NCBI RefSeq assembly: GCF_947387515.1
Contig: NZ_CANDOB010000004.1
Coordinates: 124,001 to 188,000, forward strand
Origin: Alkalihalobacillus sp. CinArs1
GTDB lineage: Bacteria > Bacillota > Bacilli > Bacillales > Guptibacillaceae
Length of the DNA: 64,000 bases
Reading direction: 5' to 3'
Numbering within the stretch: position 1 is the stretch's first letter; each line of letters starts with the position of its first letter. The translations under genes were made by a program, and so were the position numbers. The notes below the pieces were generated by a model. The model was not told the DNA's origin. It saw only the letters and a program-made list of their open reading frames with translations, and ran no database searches. This document shows, piece by piece, positions 16,761 to 24,067 of this stretch.

Positions 16761-17637
16761 ATGATTGAGGAAAACGAATCGTAATGTATTCCTTTAATAA
16801 TTCTTCTTGTTTCTTGTTATATTCATCTAGAGATAAAGAGCTATTCTCCAGCTGATCGTCAAATAACAATACGTTTTGTTCTTGCTCAAGTCTCATAGTC
16901 GCAAATTGGTATAAATATGAGAAGCCAGGCCTTGTTGCTGTTTCAAGAAGGTAAGGCATCCTCATGGCGCCAGGTCGTCGTCTTCTCGCAAGGGCATCGA
17001 TGATCCCAGGAAGCGTCCTAAAACCAAGTCCATGACCAAAATACATACCATCCCCCATATCGACGATGTTCTCACCTTGCCATTCAGGTGTTAATGGATT
17101 TACGTCTGGATTCTTTACATACCGTATATCGCCAGGAATATATTGCGATGGGATATTATGAACGATCCGGAGGTCAGCATCATACTTCCAACCCCATAGC
17201 CGAATATCTGCGAATAACGTATTGAATTTCACGGGCGGAAGCATTCTTAAGGCAGCTTTGTACAAAACGATGATCATGGCTGTTGCGCATTCAAACGCAT
17301 AGATTCTTCCGTTTCGAAAAATATCAACGATAGCCTCAGCAGGAGGAACGCCTTGTCTTAGCTGAAAAGCTCCGTCAGGCATCAAGTTCCAAAACATTGG
17401 ATTACACCTTGATTTATAAAAGTCCGCAAATTGTGCGCCGCTATAATAAAGTTCCCGAGCACTCGCTGTAATTGCTGAACGAAACTGCATTTCAAATACG
17501 ACTTCGCCACGAGAGCGATACGTGTGTGTGACTGAACTGTTGAGAAGCGTTTCTAACACCTGTCGCTCGAAGGAGTTTTGAATCATACGATGGTCAAAAT
17601 CGTCGATCGTCGCGACCTTATCTCCTATAAGTATCAT
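16759..17637 (-). CDS. tgl: Spore coat protein-glutamine gamma-glutamyltransferase Tgl
   Basis: 292 aa. Mother-cell transglutaminase that cross-links coat proteins through epsilon-(gamma-glutamyl)lysine bonds. The catalytic region YAFECATAMIIVLYKAAL contains Cys117 with the adjacent Glu116, as in B. subtilis Tgl. Other family patterns are MFWNLMPDGAFQLRQGVPPAEAI, EWQGENIVDMGDGMYFGHGLG and MPYLLETATRP. It is about 45 residues longer than the B. subtilis enzyme (245 aa), the extra part being a charged, Gln/Glu-rich C-terminal tail (LDEYNKKQEELLKEY). It overlaps the upstream gene by 20 bp, so the two form an operon. Confidence 0.93.
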   Translation of the reverse strand: MILIGDKVATIDDFDHRMIQNSFERQVLETLLNSSVTHTYRSRGEVVFEMQFRSAITASARELYYSGAQFADFYKSRCNPMFWNLMPDGAFQLRQGVPPAEAIVDIFRNGRIYAFECATAMIIVLYKAALRMLPPVKFNTLFADIRLWGWKYDADLRIVHNIPSQYIPGDIRYVKNPDVNPLTPEWQGENIVDMGDGMYFGHGLGFRTLPGIIDALARRRRPGAMRMPYLLETATRPGFSYLYQFATMRLEQEQNVLLFDDQLENSSLSLDEYNKKQEELLKEYITIRFPQS

Positions 17638-18550
17638 GGTTTACCTCCTCAATCGATTGAACCTGTGCTTCTAGAGGCCGTGTTAACCATTCATTCCATT
17701 CAGAGCGAGAATACTTTCTTAATTTATATGAAAAGTCACTGAGACGTTTTTGTGTTTCCGCTGGCAGTGACCGGAACTCTTCATCATGAAGGCGGCTGTT
17801 TCCAGGCTGTTCTTTGTATTTCATCATAAAGTCAACACAGTAGGGCTCTAACTGCGCTGTAAGCTCATAACTATTTTCATTGAGTACAAGGTATGGAAGG
17901 TTCTCTTCGTACCACGTCCTGAAATGTACATAAGGATTTTCTGACTCGTTCAGCCCAGGAATAAAGTGAAGAAGTTCCTTTGCGAAATGTTTCTCCTCAC
18001 GATCATGCGATGCTAGTCTTTCGCCCACGGGAAGTAAACTACTTACGTTTTGTGTTGAAAAGTATGCCCACGTTAAATAATGCGTTGGGTGTCCTTCTTG
18101 ATGTCGCTTAAACAATAACTGAGAAATAGCAGGAAGGTCAGTCGGGTCATGAAAGATCGTCGTTAACAACCCTGCTGACCGATCTAATACAAAACGGTAT
18201 TTCGAGTTAAGATTTTCATTAGCCCCAGTTGTGACGATCCATCTTAATACAGAGTGGATGAGCTGAGGTGTCTCACATATTGAGTATGGAAAAGGGCTCG
18301 CGGGTGCACGTTCTTTTGCGAGTATATCTTTTCTTAGTGCGAGTGCGACTTTATTTCTATCTGATAAGTATTTTGTTAATCTGTTTGAACTAATAGATGA
18401 TGAGAGTACATAAAGCGTTGGGAATGACACCTCCTCACTGTTTACTTGAGAAGTTGCAAGCTTTTTATCTTGTTCAATCAGGTCTATAAAATGACTCTTG
18501 AGAGCGCTGATCCCACTTACTTTTCGAATCATCTCCAAGGAACTGTTCAT
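17618..18550 (-). CDS. Unknown protein co-transcribed with tgl
   Basis: 310-aa soluble protein with no signal peptide or membrane helix; I do not recognise the family. The start has GAGGGGAGGAAATTCT before the ATG. It overlaps tgl by 20 bp and precedes it, so both are made from one mRNA and probably in the mother cell during sporulation. The sequence is helical, with RLHDEEFRSLPAETQKRLSD and SEWNEWLTRPLEAQVQSIEEV near the end. It could be a coat protein, a transglutaminase substrate or an assembly factor; that is inference from position only. Confidence 0.7.
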   Translation of the reverse strand: MNSSLEMIRKVSGISALKSHFIDLIEQDKKLATSQVNSEEVSFPTLYVLSSSISSNRLTKYLSDRNKVALALRKDILAKERAPASPFPYSICETPQLIHSVLRWIVTTGANENLNSKYRFVLDRSAGLLTTIFHDPTDLPAISQLLFKRHQEGHPTHYLTWAYFSTQNVSSLLPVGERLASHDREEKHFAKELLHFIPGLNESENPYVHFRTWYEENLPYLVLNENSYELTAQLEPYCVDFMMKYKEQPGNSRLHDEEFRSLPAETQKRLSDFSYKLRKYSRSEWNEWLTRPLEAQVQSIEEVNHDTYRR

Positions 18551-18630
18551 AGAATTTCCTCCCCTCTTAATGCTCCTTCTAACAACCTATTCATCTTTTT
18601 AAAAATTCATCACTGAGTGAAATTGAAATT

Positions 18631-18647
18631 TTGGCACGCCATATGCA
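18631..18647 (+). promoter_or_regulatory. Sigma-54-like -24/-12 promoter for the permease pair
   Basis: TTGGCACG (18631-18638), 4-bp spacer, ATGCA (18643-18647). GG and GC have exactly the spacing sigma-54 requires; the only mismatch to TTGGCACG-N4-TTGCA is one A for T. It lies about 60 bp before the permease start. No activator palindrome was seen upstream. Confidence 0.6.
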
Positions 18648-18707
18648 ACCTTTGGGAATTATTTACGTCTACAAGTGTGGAAGGGTAGAAACAGAAAGGG
18701 GATATCT

Positions 18708-19562
18708 ATGATTAGAGGGGTCTATCGTTTTGGGGTGAAGTTCATAGCATCTTTTGTTGGTGTTTTACTGCTTGGTGCCTTACCAGGTTTGTTCAATGGA
18801 ATGAAACTTGATCTAGGAGGTTATGGAGATCGGTTGGTCGCGACTATACAAAAACTGATGGCTTATAACGAGCTCACCTTCCGAGTTGGTGATAACCAAT
18901 ATCCATTGTTTCCTGAACTCTTTACATACTTAAACTATTCCTTGATCTTGCTATTTTCAGCACTTATCTTAGCTTTCATTAGTGCGTTAGGGGCAACATA
19001 TCTCACCATGATGCTTCCAATAAAATTTAAACAGATGATTAAAAGAGGATCGTTTTTATTCGAATCGTTACCAGACGTCTTTATTCTTGCATGCGTACAG
19101 ATCGGTGTCATTTGGTTCTATAAGAAGACTAGTATTCTACTCGTTGATATCGCTGCGTTCGAAAGAATCTATGCGATGCCAATACTCGTGTTGTCGATCC
19201 TTCCAGCGTTGTTATTCTATCGCATCATGCTTCATGTGTTTGAAGAAGAAGCTGAAAAGCCTTATGTCGAATTGGCGAAAACAAAGGGTGTTGCAGGAAC
19301 TGCTCTCATGTTTGTTCATATGTTTCGAAACGCTTTGTTACCGATTTATTTTCATTCGAGGTCAATCATCTGGTTCGCGCTTTCAAATTTGTTCATCATG
19401 GAATTTGTTTTCAACTTAAACGGTATCATCTGCTATATGTACACTAACCCTACACCTGAACTCTTTACAGTTGGCGCTTTGTTACTTTTTGTGCCGATCT
19501 TTATTATTCTAGGACTCTACCAACTTCTTGCAGAACGAGTTTCCAAAGCGGAGGCATTGTAA
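18708..19562 (+). CDS. ABC permease, oligopeptide/dipeptide DppB/OppB type
   Basis: 284 aa from the ATG at 18708 (AAAGGGGATATCT upstream). Inner-membrane permease of the BPD_transp_1 family. The ATPase-contact EAA loop is seen as YVELAKTKGVAGTALMFVHM followed by FRNALLPI. The N-terminal extracytoplasmic region LMAYNELTFRVGDNQYPLFPELF is unlike typical DppB. It pairs with the next gene. No substrate-binding protein or ATPase is encoded here, so those parts must come from elsewhere or the pair may have a specialised role. Probable sigma-54 control. Confidence 0.75.
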   Translation: MIRGVYRFGVKFIASFVGVLLLGALPGLFNGMKLDLGGYGDRLVATIQKLMAYNELTFRVGDNQYPLFPELFTYLNYSLILLFSALILAFISALGATYLTMMLPIKFKQMIKRGSFLFESLPDVFILACVQIGVIWFYKKTSILLVDIAAFERIYAMPILVLSILPALLFYRIMLHVFEEEAEKPYVELAKTKGVAGTALMFVHMFRNALLPIYFHSRSIIWFALSNLFIMEFVFNLNGIICYMYTNPTPELFTVGALLLFVPIFIILGLYQLLAERVSKAEAL

Positions 19563-19584
19563 CGATGAATGGGGGGAATAGCTC

Positions 19585-20631
19585 GTGTTAATGAAAAATC
19601 CGATGTTTCTTACTGGGATACTTGTTCTTATCCTTTTGTTTGGAGGGAGCGTATTTTATACCATCGCGTATGATGACCACATTCCACAAACATTCATGCT
19701 TTATAATGAAGAAGGAAATTTGATCGACAAAGCTCCATTAACACCTTCACAGGTTGAGCCGTTTGGAACAGATAAATTAGGATACCATCTTTTTCAACAG
19801 ATCATTATAGGTGCAAAATATACAATTGGAATCGCGCTTCTTATCGCATGTATGAGAATGTCGTTATCCTTTGTAGCTGGAGTGATCTCTGGTACCTATT
19901 CAAAGAAAACGTCTCGTGTAACTTCAGGCCTGGTAGATGCGATGCAGTACATTCCTATTTCTCTACTGAGCTATTTTATCTTAAGGGGCGTACTGATGGA
20001 GAATGGGATGGAAGGTACGTTTCAATATAATTTCTGGGAAAGGTTGATCTTTGAAGTCATTATCTTAACAGCAGTCGCTGTTCCTACTACAACCGTACTG
20101 ATATCAAATGAGACGCATTCATTGTGGCAAAAAAGCTATATCGAAGGTGCGAGAATTCTTGGCGGTTCTAAAGTAAGGATCTTGTTCAAACATATCTTTC
20201 CTCATTTGTGGCCAAGAATGATGATCATCTTTCTGCAACAGTTGATCAATGTCTTTATCCTGTTGTTACATCTCGGATTACTAAAGCTTTTCTTAGGTGG
20301 TACAATCTTTAATCCTGATCCACAGCTTGGGGACGAATATCGTTCGGTGTCTTCAGAGTGGTCGGGGCTAATCGGGTCTACATATGAATTTCTTCCGTAT
20401 AATACGTGGATTCCTCTTATCCCGATCCTTTTCTTTGTCGTAGTCATTCTTTCAGTTAACATCACCCTCGAAGGCTATAAGCAATCTCAAAATGGTCAGG
20501 TAGGGAAGAGGCGTAAACGGAGAAAAGAAGTTCATACAACAACAGAAGAGAAGAACGTGTCAGCTGGGTCATTTTATTTTATCAACCATGAAGAAAGTGA
20601 GTACGAAGATCAAAAAGCAGTGAACAGATAG
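19585..20631 (+). CDS. ABC permease, oligopeptide/dipeptide DppC/OppC type
   Basis: 348 aa from GTG at 19585, eight bases after GGGGGG; an ATG six bases further is an alternative. Second permease of the pair, with the EAA loop YIEGARILGGSKVRILFKHI followed by FPHLWPRMMII. Several transmembrane helices lie between about 85 and 310. A basic cytoplasmic tail (GKRRKRRKEV) extends beyond the usual end of the fold. It starts 22 bp after the first permease and is closed by a terminator, making a two-gene operon. Confidence 0.75.
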   Translation: MLMKNPMFLTGILVLILLFGGSVFYTIAYDDHIPQTFMLYNEEGNLIDKAPLTPSQVEPFGTDKLGYHLFQQIIIGAKYTIGIALLIACMRMSLSFVAGVISGTYSKKTSRVTSGLVDAMQYIPISLLSYFILRGVLMENGMEGTFQYNFWERLIFEVIILTAVAVPTTTVLISNETHSLWQKSYIEGARILGGSKVRILFKHIFPHLWPRMMIIFLQQLINVFILLLHLGLLKLFLGGTIFNPDPQLGDEYRSVSSEWSGLIGSTYEFLPYNTWIPLIPILFFVVVILSVNITLEGYKQSQNGQVGKRRKRRKEVHTTTEEKNVSAGSFYFINHEESEYEDQKAVNR

Positions 20632-20636
20632 ACAAA

Positions 20637-20665
20637 AGCACAACCGCGGAGGTTGTGCTATTTTT
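20637..20665 (+). terminator. Terminator of the permease operon
   Basis: AGCACAACC-GCGGA-GGTTGTGCT stem then ATTTTTATT. Confidence 0.85.
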
Positions 20666-21302
20666 ATTCATTTGGTTGAAGCCAGTTAATGCGAGTGTCA
20701 TCTCTTCCTTTTGTACCTTTTAATAAAATCGCACTATTCTCTCCACCTAAATAATTTTGTATGGCGTATTCGTTCTCTGCCGTAATGATAATATCAACAG
20801 AATAGTATTTCCAAAGATCACCGAGGCCGTTATATTCCTCAATATAAAGGTGTGAAAGTAACGTAAGATAGCTGTTAGCTGCTTCTTTCATTTTCTCTTC
20901 CGTCATGGAGTCAGGGACCATCAATTCAAGGTGAAGCGTGCTCCCTTTTGCGAAATAAGTAACATCCATAATATCCGTGTCTCGCTTTGCTATTTCTGTT
21001 GACCGCTTCATATAAGCGGCACTAATATATGGGGAGTCAATGTTTTCCTCTGCACTGTTGTTTTCAGGGAACCACATGTCGGTTCCTGTTAATTGAATGG
21101 TAGTCGTAATGAGTAAGAGCAGGCAGGCTACTAACCCTACCCATTCAAGGACCATACTTTTCTTCCTTGGACGTCTCGAGTAATGTTCGATGAGTATATT
21201 GTCGAGCATTTTTTCTTTTTTTGCTTCAGTAAAATGTTGCTTCTGAAACATGACGTTCTTTACCTTTTTCTTCATATCATTTGTTTCCATAAAGTTGTTC
21301 AC
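20664..21302 (-). CDS. Putative anti-sigma factor for the second ECF sigma
   Basis: 212 aa. Cytoplasmic N-terminus, one transmembrane helix (LEWVGLVACLLLLITTTIQL, about 53-72) and an extracytoplasmic acidic domain, the layout of membrane-bound anti-sigma factors. It starts with GTG at 21302, overlapping the sigma gene's TGA (GTGA), after GGTGGAGAAA. No zinc-finger HxxxCxxC (ZAS) motif is visible, so it would be a non-ZAS type. Anti-sigma function is inferred from topology and coupling. Confidence 0.68.
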   Translation of the reverse strand: MNNFMETNDMKKKVKNVMFQKQHFTEAKKEKMLDNILIEHYSRRPRKKSMVLEWVGLVACLLLLITTTIQLTGTDMWFPENNSAEENIDSPYISAAYMKRSTEIAKRDTDIMDVTYFAKGSTLHLELMVPDSMTEEKMKEAANSYLTLLSHLYIEEYNGLGDLWKYYSVDIIITAENEYAIQNYLGGENSAILLKGTKGRDDTRINWLQPNE

Positions 21303-21862
21303 TCACTTTCTCCACCGAGTCTTGTTTCAAGCAGGCGTCGGGCCCGATGCAGACGAGATTTAACCGTTGCTTCTTTTGTATCTAGAAGATCACTGATTTC
21401 TTTGATCGATAAATCTTCATGATAAAAAAGAATAAACGATTCACGGTATTTAATGGGAAGCTTTAAAATTTCGTTGCGCAACTTCAAAGCTTCTTCGTTT
21501 TTCACGATTAGTAATTCAGGAGAAGAATCATGAGATTTTATTAACTTCAACATTGTGCTCGGAACGATATGTTTAAAGGACCAGCTACGAACGTAATCAT
21601 GGCAACGATTTACCGCAATGCGGTATAGCCAGTTTTTTAAGGAAGCTTCTCCACGATATGTATCAATTTTTAGAAAGCATGTTAAAAATACTTCCTGTAC
21701 AATGTCCTCAGCTTTGCCCCAATCCTTCACATATGTATAAGAAAGTCGAAGGATCGACTCACCAAATTGTGACATCAACTGTTCGATTAACTGCGTTTTC
21801 TCGACAGTGGTATAGGAGGTAATATCACTTTTCTTTATTAAGTTAAGGTCGATCTTTCTCAT
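21299..21862 (-). CDS. ECF RNA polymerase sigma factor
   Basis: 187 aa. Region 2: FGESILRLSYTYVKDWGKAEDIVQEVFLTCF, then LKNWLYRIAVNRCHDYVRSW. Region 4: LPIKYRESFILFYHEDLSIKEISDLLDTKEATVKSRLHRARRLLE. It resembles the SigV/SigW-like group found in many Bacillaceae but I cannot assign a subgroup. It is followed by an overlapping membrane protein that is likely its anti-sigma, and preceded by a good ECF promoter, so it probably controls itself. Confidence 0.85.
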   Translation of the reverse strand: MRKIDLNLIKKSDITSYTTVEKTQLIEQLMSQFGESILRLSYTYVKDWGKAEDIVQEVFLTCFLKIDTYRGEASLKNWLYRIAVNRCHDYVRSWSFKHIVPSTMLKLIKSHDSSPELLIVKNEEALKLRNEILKLPIKYRESFILFYHEDLSIKEISDLLDTKEATVKSRLHRARRLLETRLGGESE

Positions 21863-21897
21863 GTTATCAGCCCTTTAAAAGTCCTTTTTCTTATAAA

Positions 21898-21923
21898 GAC
21901 GGTCGCCCCTACATAAAGTTGCA
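21898..21923 (-). promoter_or_regulatory. Autoregulatory ECF promoter
   Basis: On the - strand: TGCAAC (21923-21918), 16-bp spacer, CGTC (21901-21898). This matches the TGMAAC-N16-CGTC type used by SigV/SigW-like factors. Confidence 0.7.
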
Positions 21924-22014
21924 GGTATCTTTAATTTATTTCATTTGCGTGCCCCTTTTTCCTTTTTCTTTTCGATATATAGTAGGAAGTAAATTTATTT
22001 ATGGGGAGTGAAAG

Positions 22015-22650
22015 ATGATGATCATCATCGATGCTGGTCATGGAGGTACGGATCCAGGTGCATGTGCAGGAGGGATAAGGGAAAAGGATTGGACGTTAGA
22101 AGTGTCGTTGCATCAGCAATCGTTTTTAAATAATCTTGGCATTCAAACGGTGCTGACTAGAACCTCCGATAAAGGGTTGACGCCTATAGAGCGAACGAAT
22201 CTCGTCAAACGGTGTGGTGGGTCAATTTGTATTAGTAATCATTTTAACGCGGGTGGAGGGAAAGGAGCTGAAGTGATCCATTCAATTTATTCAGATGGTA
22301 AGCTTGCAAAAGCAGCAGGACATGCTCTTACGTCAGCGGGAATGCCTCTCAGGCGAGTGTTCTCGCGAAAAGGAAGAGACGATCGTGATTATTACTTTAT
22401 GCATCGCCTCACTGGATCAGTTGAAACGCTCATTGTAGAATATGGCTTTTTGGATTCAACTGAGGACATGGCGAAACTACGTGCGCTTCGATTGAAACTT
22501 GCAGAGTCTGTTGCGCTTGCCGTTGTTAAAAAGACGCAGTCGGTCTATGTTGTGCAAGCTGGTGCATTTCAAGAGAAGAAACGAGCACTAACACTTTGTA
22601 CTGAATTAAGAGAAAAAGGGTATGATGCGATCATAAAAGAAGAACGATAA
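22015..22650 (+). CDS. N-acetylmuramoyl-L-alanine amidase, CwlC-like (Amidase_3 plus SPOR-like end)
   Basis: 211 aa. Zinc hydrolase that cuts the lactyl-amide bond between MurNAc and L-Ala. Metal and catalytic residues are in place: DAGHGG (His9), REKDW (Glu23), SNHFNAG (His76) and VEYGF (Glu142). The C-terminal 35 residues (VYVVQAGAFQEKKRALTLCTELREKGYDAII) form one SPOR-type repeat. No signal peptide, as in B. subtilis CwlC, which lyses the mother cell late in sporulation. It is shorter than CwlC. The start has ATGGGGAGTGAAAG upstream. Confidence 0.85.
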   Translation: MMIIIDAGHGGTDPGACAGGIREKDWTLEVSLHQQSFLNNLGIQTVLTRTSDKGLTPIERTNLVKRCGGSICISNHFNAGGGKGAEVIHSIYSDGKLAKAAGHALTSAGMPLRRVFSRKGRDDRDYYFMHRLTGSVETLIVEYGFLDSTEDMAKLRALRLKLAESVALAVVKKTQSVYVVQAGAFQEKKRALTLCTELREKGYDAIIKEER

Positions 22651-22660
22651 TCGTCAATAA

Positions 22661-22693
22661 AAAATGAGTCATGCTGCTGCATGACTCATTTGT
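22661..22693. terminator. Bidirectional terminator
   Basis: AAATGAGTCATGC-TGCT-GCATGACTCATTT, serving the amidase gene and the convergent 55-codon gene. Confidence 0.85.
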
Positions 22694-22698
22694 TGTTC

Positions 22699-22866
22699 TT
22701 ATTTTAATAAATCTGGATTTTCACTTTTCGCTCGCTTTACTTTAGGCTTTCGAACGCCACCTGCGATGTCCGCTTTTTTAAAGTCCTTTGCATATGCAAC
22801 TTCCTGTGCATCACTTAATTGAAAACCTTTTTCGTGAATCGGTTGATATTGAGAGTTCTTAGCCAT
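22699..22866 (-). CDS. Small basic protein, 55 aa
   Basis: Read directly from the - strand: it begins MAKNSQYQPIHEKGFQLSD and ends VKRAKSENPDLLK. CAAGGAGGAATAGCATC precedes the ATG, a strong ribosome site, and a terminator follows the stop. It is Lys/Arg-rich and soluble. The size and composition recall minor small spore proteins, but I cannot name the family. Confidence 0.65.
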   Translation of the reverse strand: MAKNSQYQPIHEKGFQLSDAQEVAYAKDFKKADIAGGVRKPKVKRAKSENPDLLK

Positions 22867-23018
22867 GATGCTATTCCTCCTTGTAGTAAATATCGGCTTA
22901 TATTAAATCGATACCCTGGTAGAAAATGAGTTAAACATACATGTTCTATTTTGTTATCGAACACGATTTTGTGGTAACTTAATGATAAGCGTATGTCGTT
23001 TTTACTATTGGAGGAATT

Positions 23019-23333
23019 ATGGAACGAAAAAAATTAACGAATCTCATAATAGGAAGTTTCATTGTGATCGTGGGAGCTCTTTTGTTAGGGAAGTATACGT
23101 ATGTTCATGAAGAGCACATCGAACGAGGCGAAATCGTTAGTAAGGAAAGTCATCACCACGAGTACTATGTCTTTGTACAGCCCGAGGGTGAAGGTGATGC
23201 CAAAAAGCTTGTTGTAGAAGATGAGATGACTTGGAATTTAGTAGTCGAAGGTGAACTTTACAACGTTGCTTATGCATGGCATGGTTCAAAGGAACCTGTC
23301 ATTGAAGAGATGGAAAAAGTAGAACGAGAGTAA
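23019..23333 (+). CDS. Single-pass membrane protein, 104 aa
   Basis: One N-terminal transmembrane helix (LIIGSFIVIVGALLLGKYTYV) and an extracytoplasmic beta-rich, acidic domain with a His cluster (ESHHHEYYVFVQPEG). ATTGGAGGAATT precedes the ATG. The 3' end is inside a strong terminator stem (23314-23353). Function unknown; the short beta domain after a signal anchor is a common small Bacillaceae exported protein design. Confidence 0.7.
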   Translation: MERKKLTNLIIGSFIVIVGALLLGKYTYVHEEHIERGEIVSKESHHHEYYVFVQPEGEGDAKKLVVEDEMTWNLVVEGELYNVAYAWHGSKEPVIEEMEKVERE

Positions 23334-23353
23334 TATTCTCGTTCTACTTTTTT
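23314..23353 (+). terminator. Terminator overlapping the end of the 104-aa gene
   Basis: AAAAGTAGAACGAGA-(7-nt loop)-TCTCGTTCTACTTTT and T run; the 5' arm encodes the last residues of the protein. Confidence 0.9.
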
Positions 23354-23554
23354 GTATACCGATTGTTCAATAGTTGTATGGTGAAAATAAGTTGAACAAA
23401 CGAGATATATGCAAAAAGACTCAGATGAACAGTCAGGTTTGCTGTCCATTTGTATCATTTTCATTGATGTTTTGATAGGTTTTGTCGAATGTATGTACTC
23501 TTGTTGTTTAAGTAATGTATAATAAAGGTACTAAATTGGAAGGTGGTTCTTACG

Positions 23555-23749
23555 ATGACGATAAGAAACACTCAGAAGGAGAAGCTCGCTGTAGATCGGT
23601 GTATGAAACATTTAGAAGTCGTCAACGTTGAACCTAAAGTAAGACAGCTTATTTACATGTACATGACCTCTATTTATCGGGAAGCTTATAAAGAAGGTTT
23701 GGCCGATGGAGAACGTCAAGAACAACCTCAGGAACAGCACTCAGGCTAA
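23555..23749 (+). CDS. Small cytoplasmic protein, 64 aa
   Basis: Starts at ATG 23555 after GGAAGGTGGTTCTTACG; an in-frame GTG at 23543 lies within that ribosome site. Helical, with VRQLIYMYMTSIYREAYKEGLADGERQ, and a Gln-rich C-terminus. No membrane segment. Function unknown. It precedes the argS T-box leader but has no obvious connection to it. Confidence 0.6.
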   Translation: MTIRNTQKEKLAVDRCMKHLEVVNVEPKVRQLIYMYMTSIYREAYKEGLADGERQEQPQEQHSG

Positions 23750-23766
23750 TGTGCCAAAAAAATGGT

Positions 23767-23794
23767 TTGATTTTTTGTGTGATTTAGCTATACT
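23767..23794 (+). promoter_or_regulatory. Sigma-A promoter of argS
   Basis: TTGATT (23767-23772), 16-bp spacer, TATACT (23789-23794), about 20 bp before the T-box leader. Confidence 0.6.
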
Positions 23795-23812
23795 GATTAG
23801 TAATATAACAAC

Positions 23813-24042
23813 GTCTATGCGAAAGAGAGTAGTGTTTGTGAAGGGAAAAGCGATCCGGGGATGGTGTGAGCCTGGAGCCTAGGCAAGCATGAACCGGACT
23901 TTCAAGATACTGTTCTGAACGATTAGTAGGAATGGTCGGTTTCCCCGTTATGGAATAAAGTTGGCACTGGTTGTAACCAGGCAATAAGAGTGGTACCGCG
24001 GATTACTCCGTCTCTAATCAATGATTAGAGGCGGAGTTTTTT
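23813..24042 (+). promoter_or_regulatory. T-box riboswitch (arginine) upstream of argS
   Basis: The T-box sequence AAGAGTGGTACCGCG is at 23986-24000, followed by the terminator ACTCCGTCTCTAATC-AAT-GATTAGAGGCGGAGT with T6 (24005-24042). The distal Stem I has the typical GCGATCCGGGGATGG ... GAACCGGA pairing. Uncharged tRNA-Arg should bind and prevent termination. The specifier is either AGA in TTCAAGATAC or CGA in GAACGATTAG, both Arg codons; I cannot fold the RNA well enough to choose. Confidence 0.9.
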
Positions 24043-24067
24043 GTATATTATGAAGGAGGATTTTTAA

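Noticed and set aside
23970-23988. TTGGCACTGG inside the T-box leader as a sigma-54 promoter
   Set aside because: No GC at the required distance from GG, and the sequence belongs to the conserved T-box structure.
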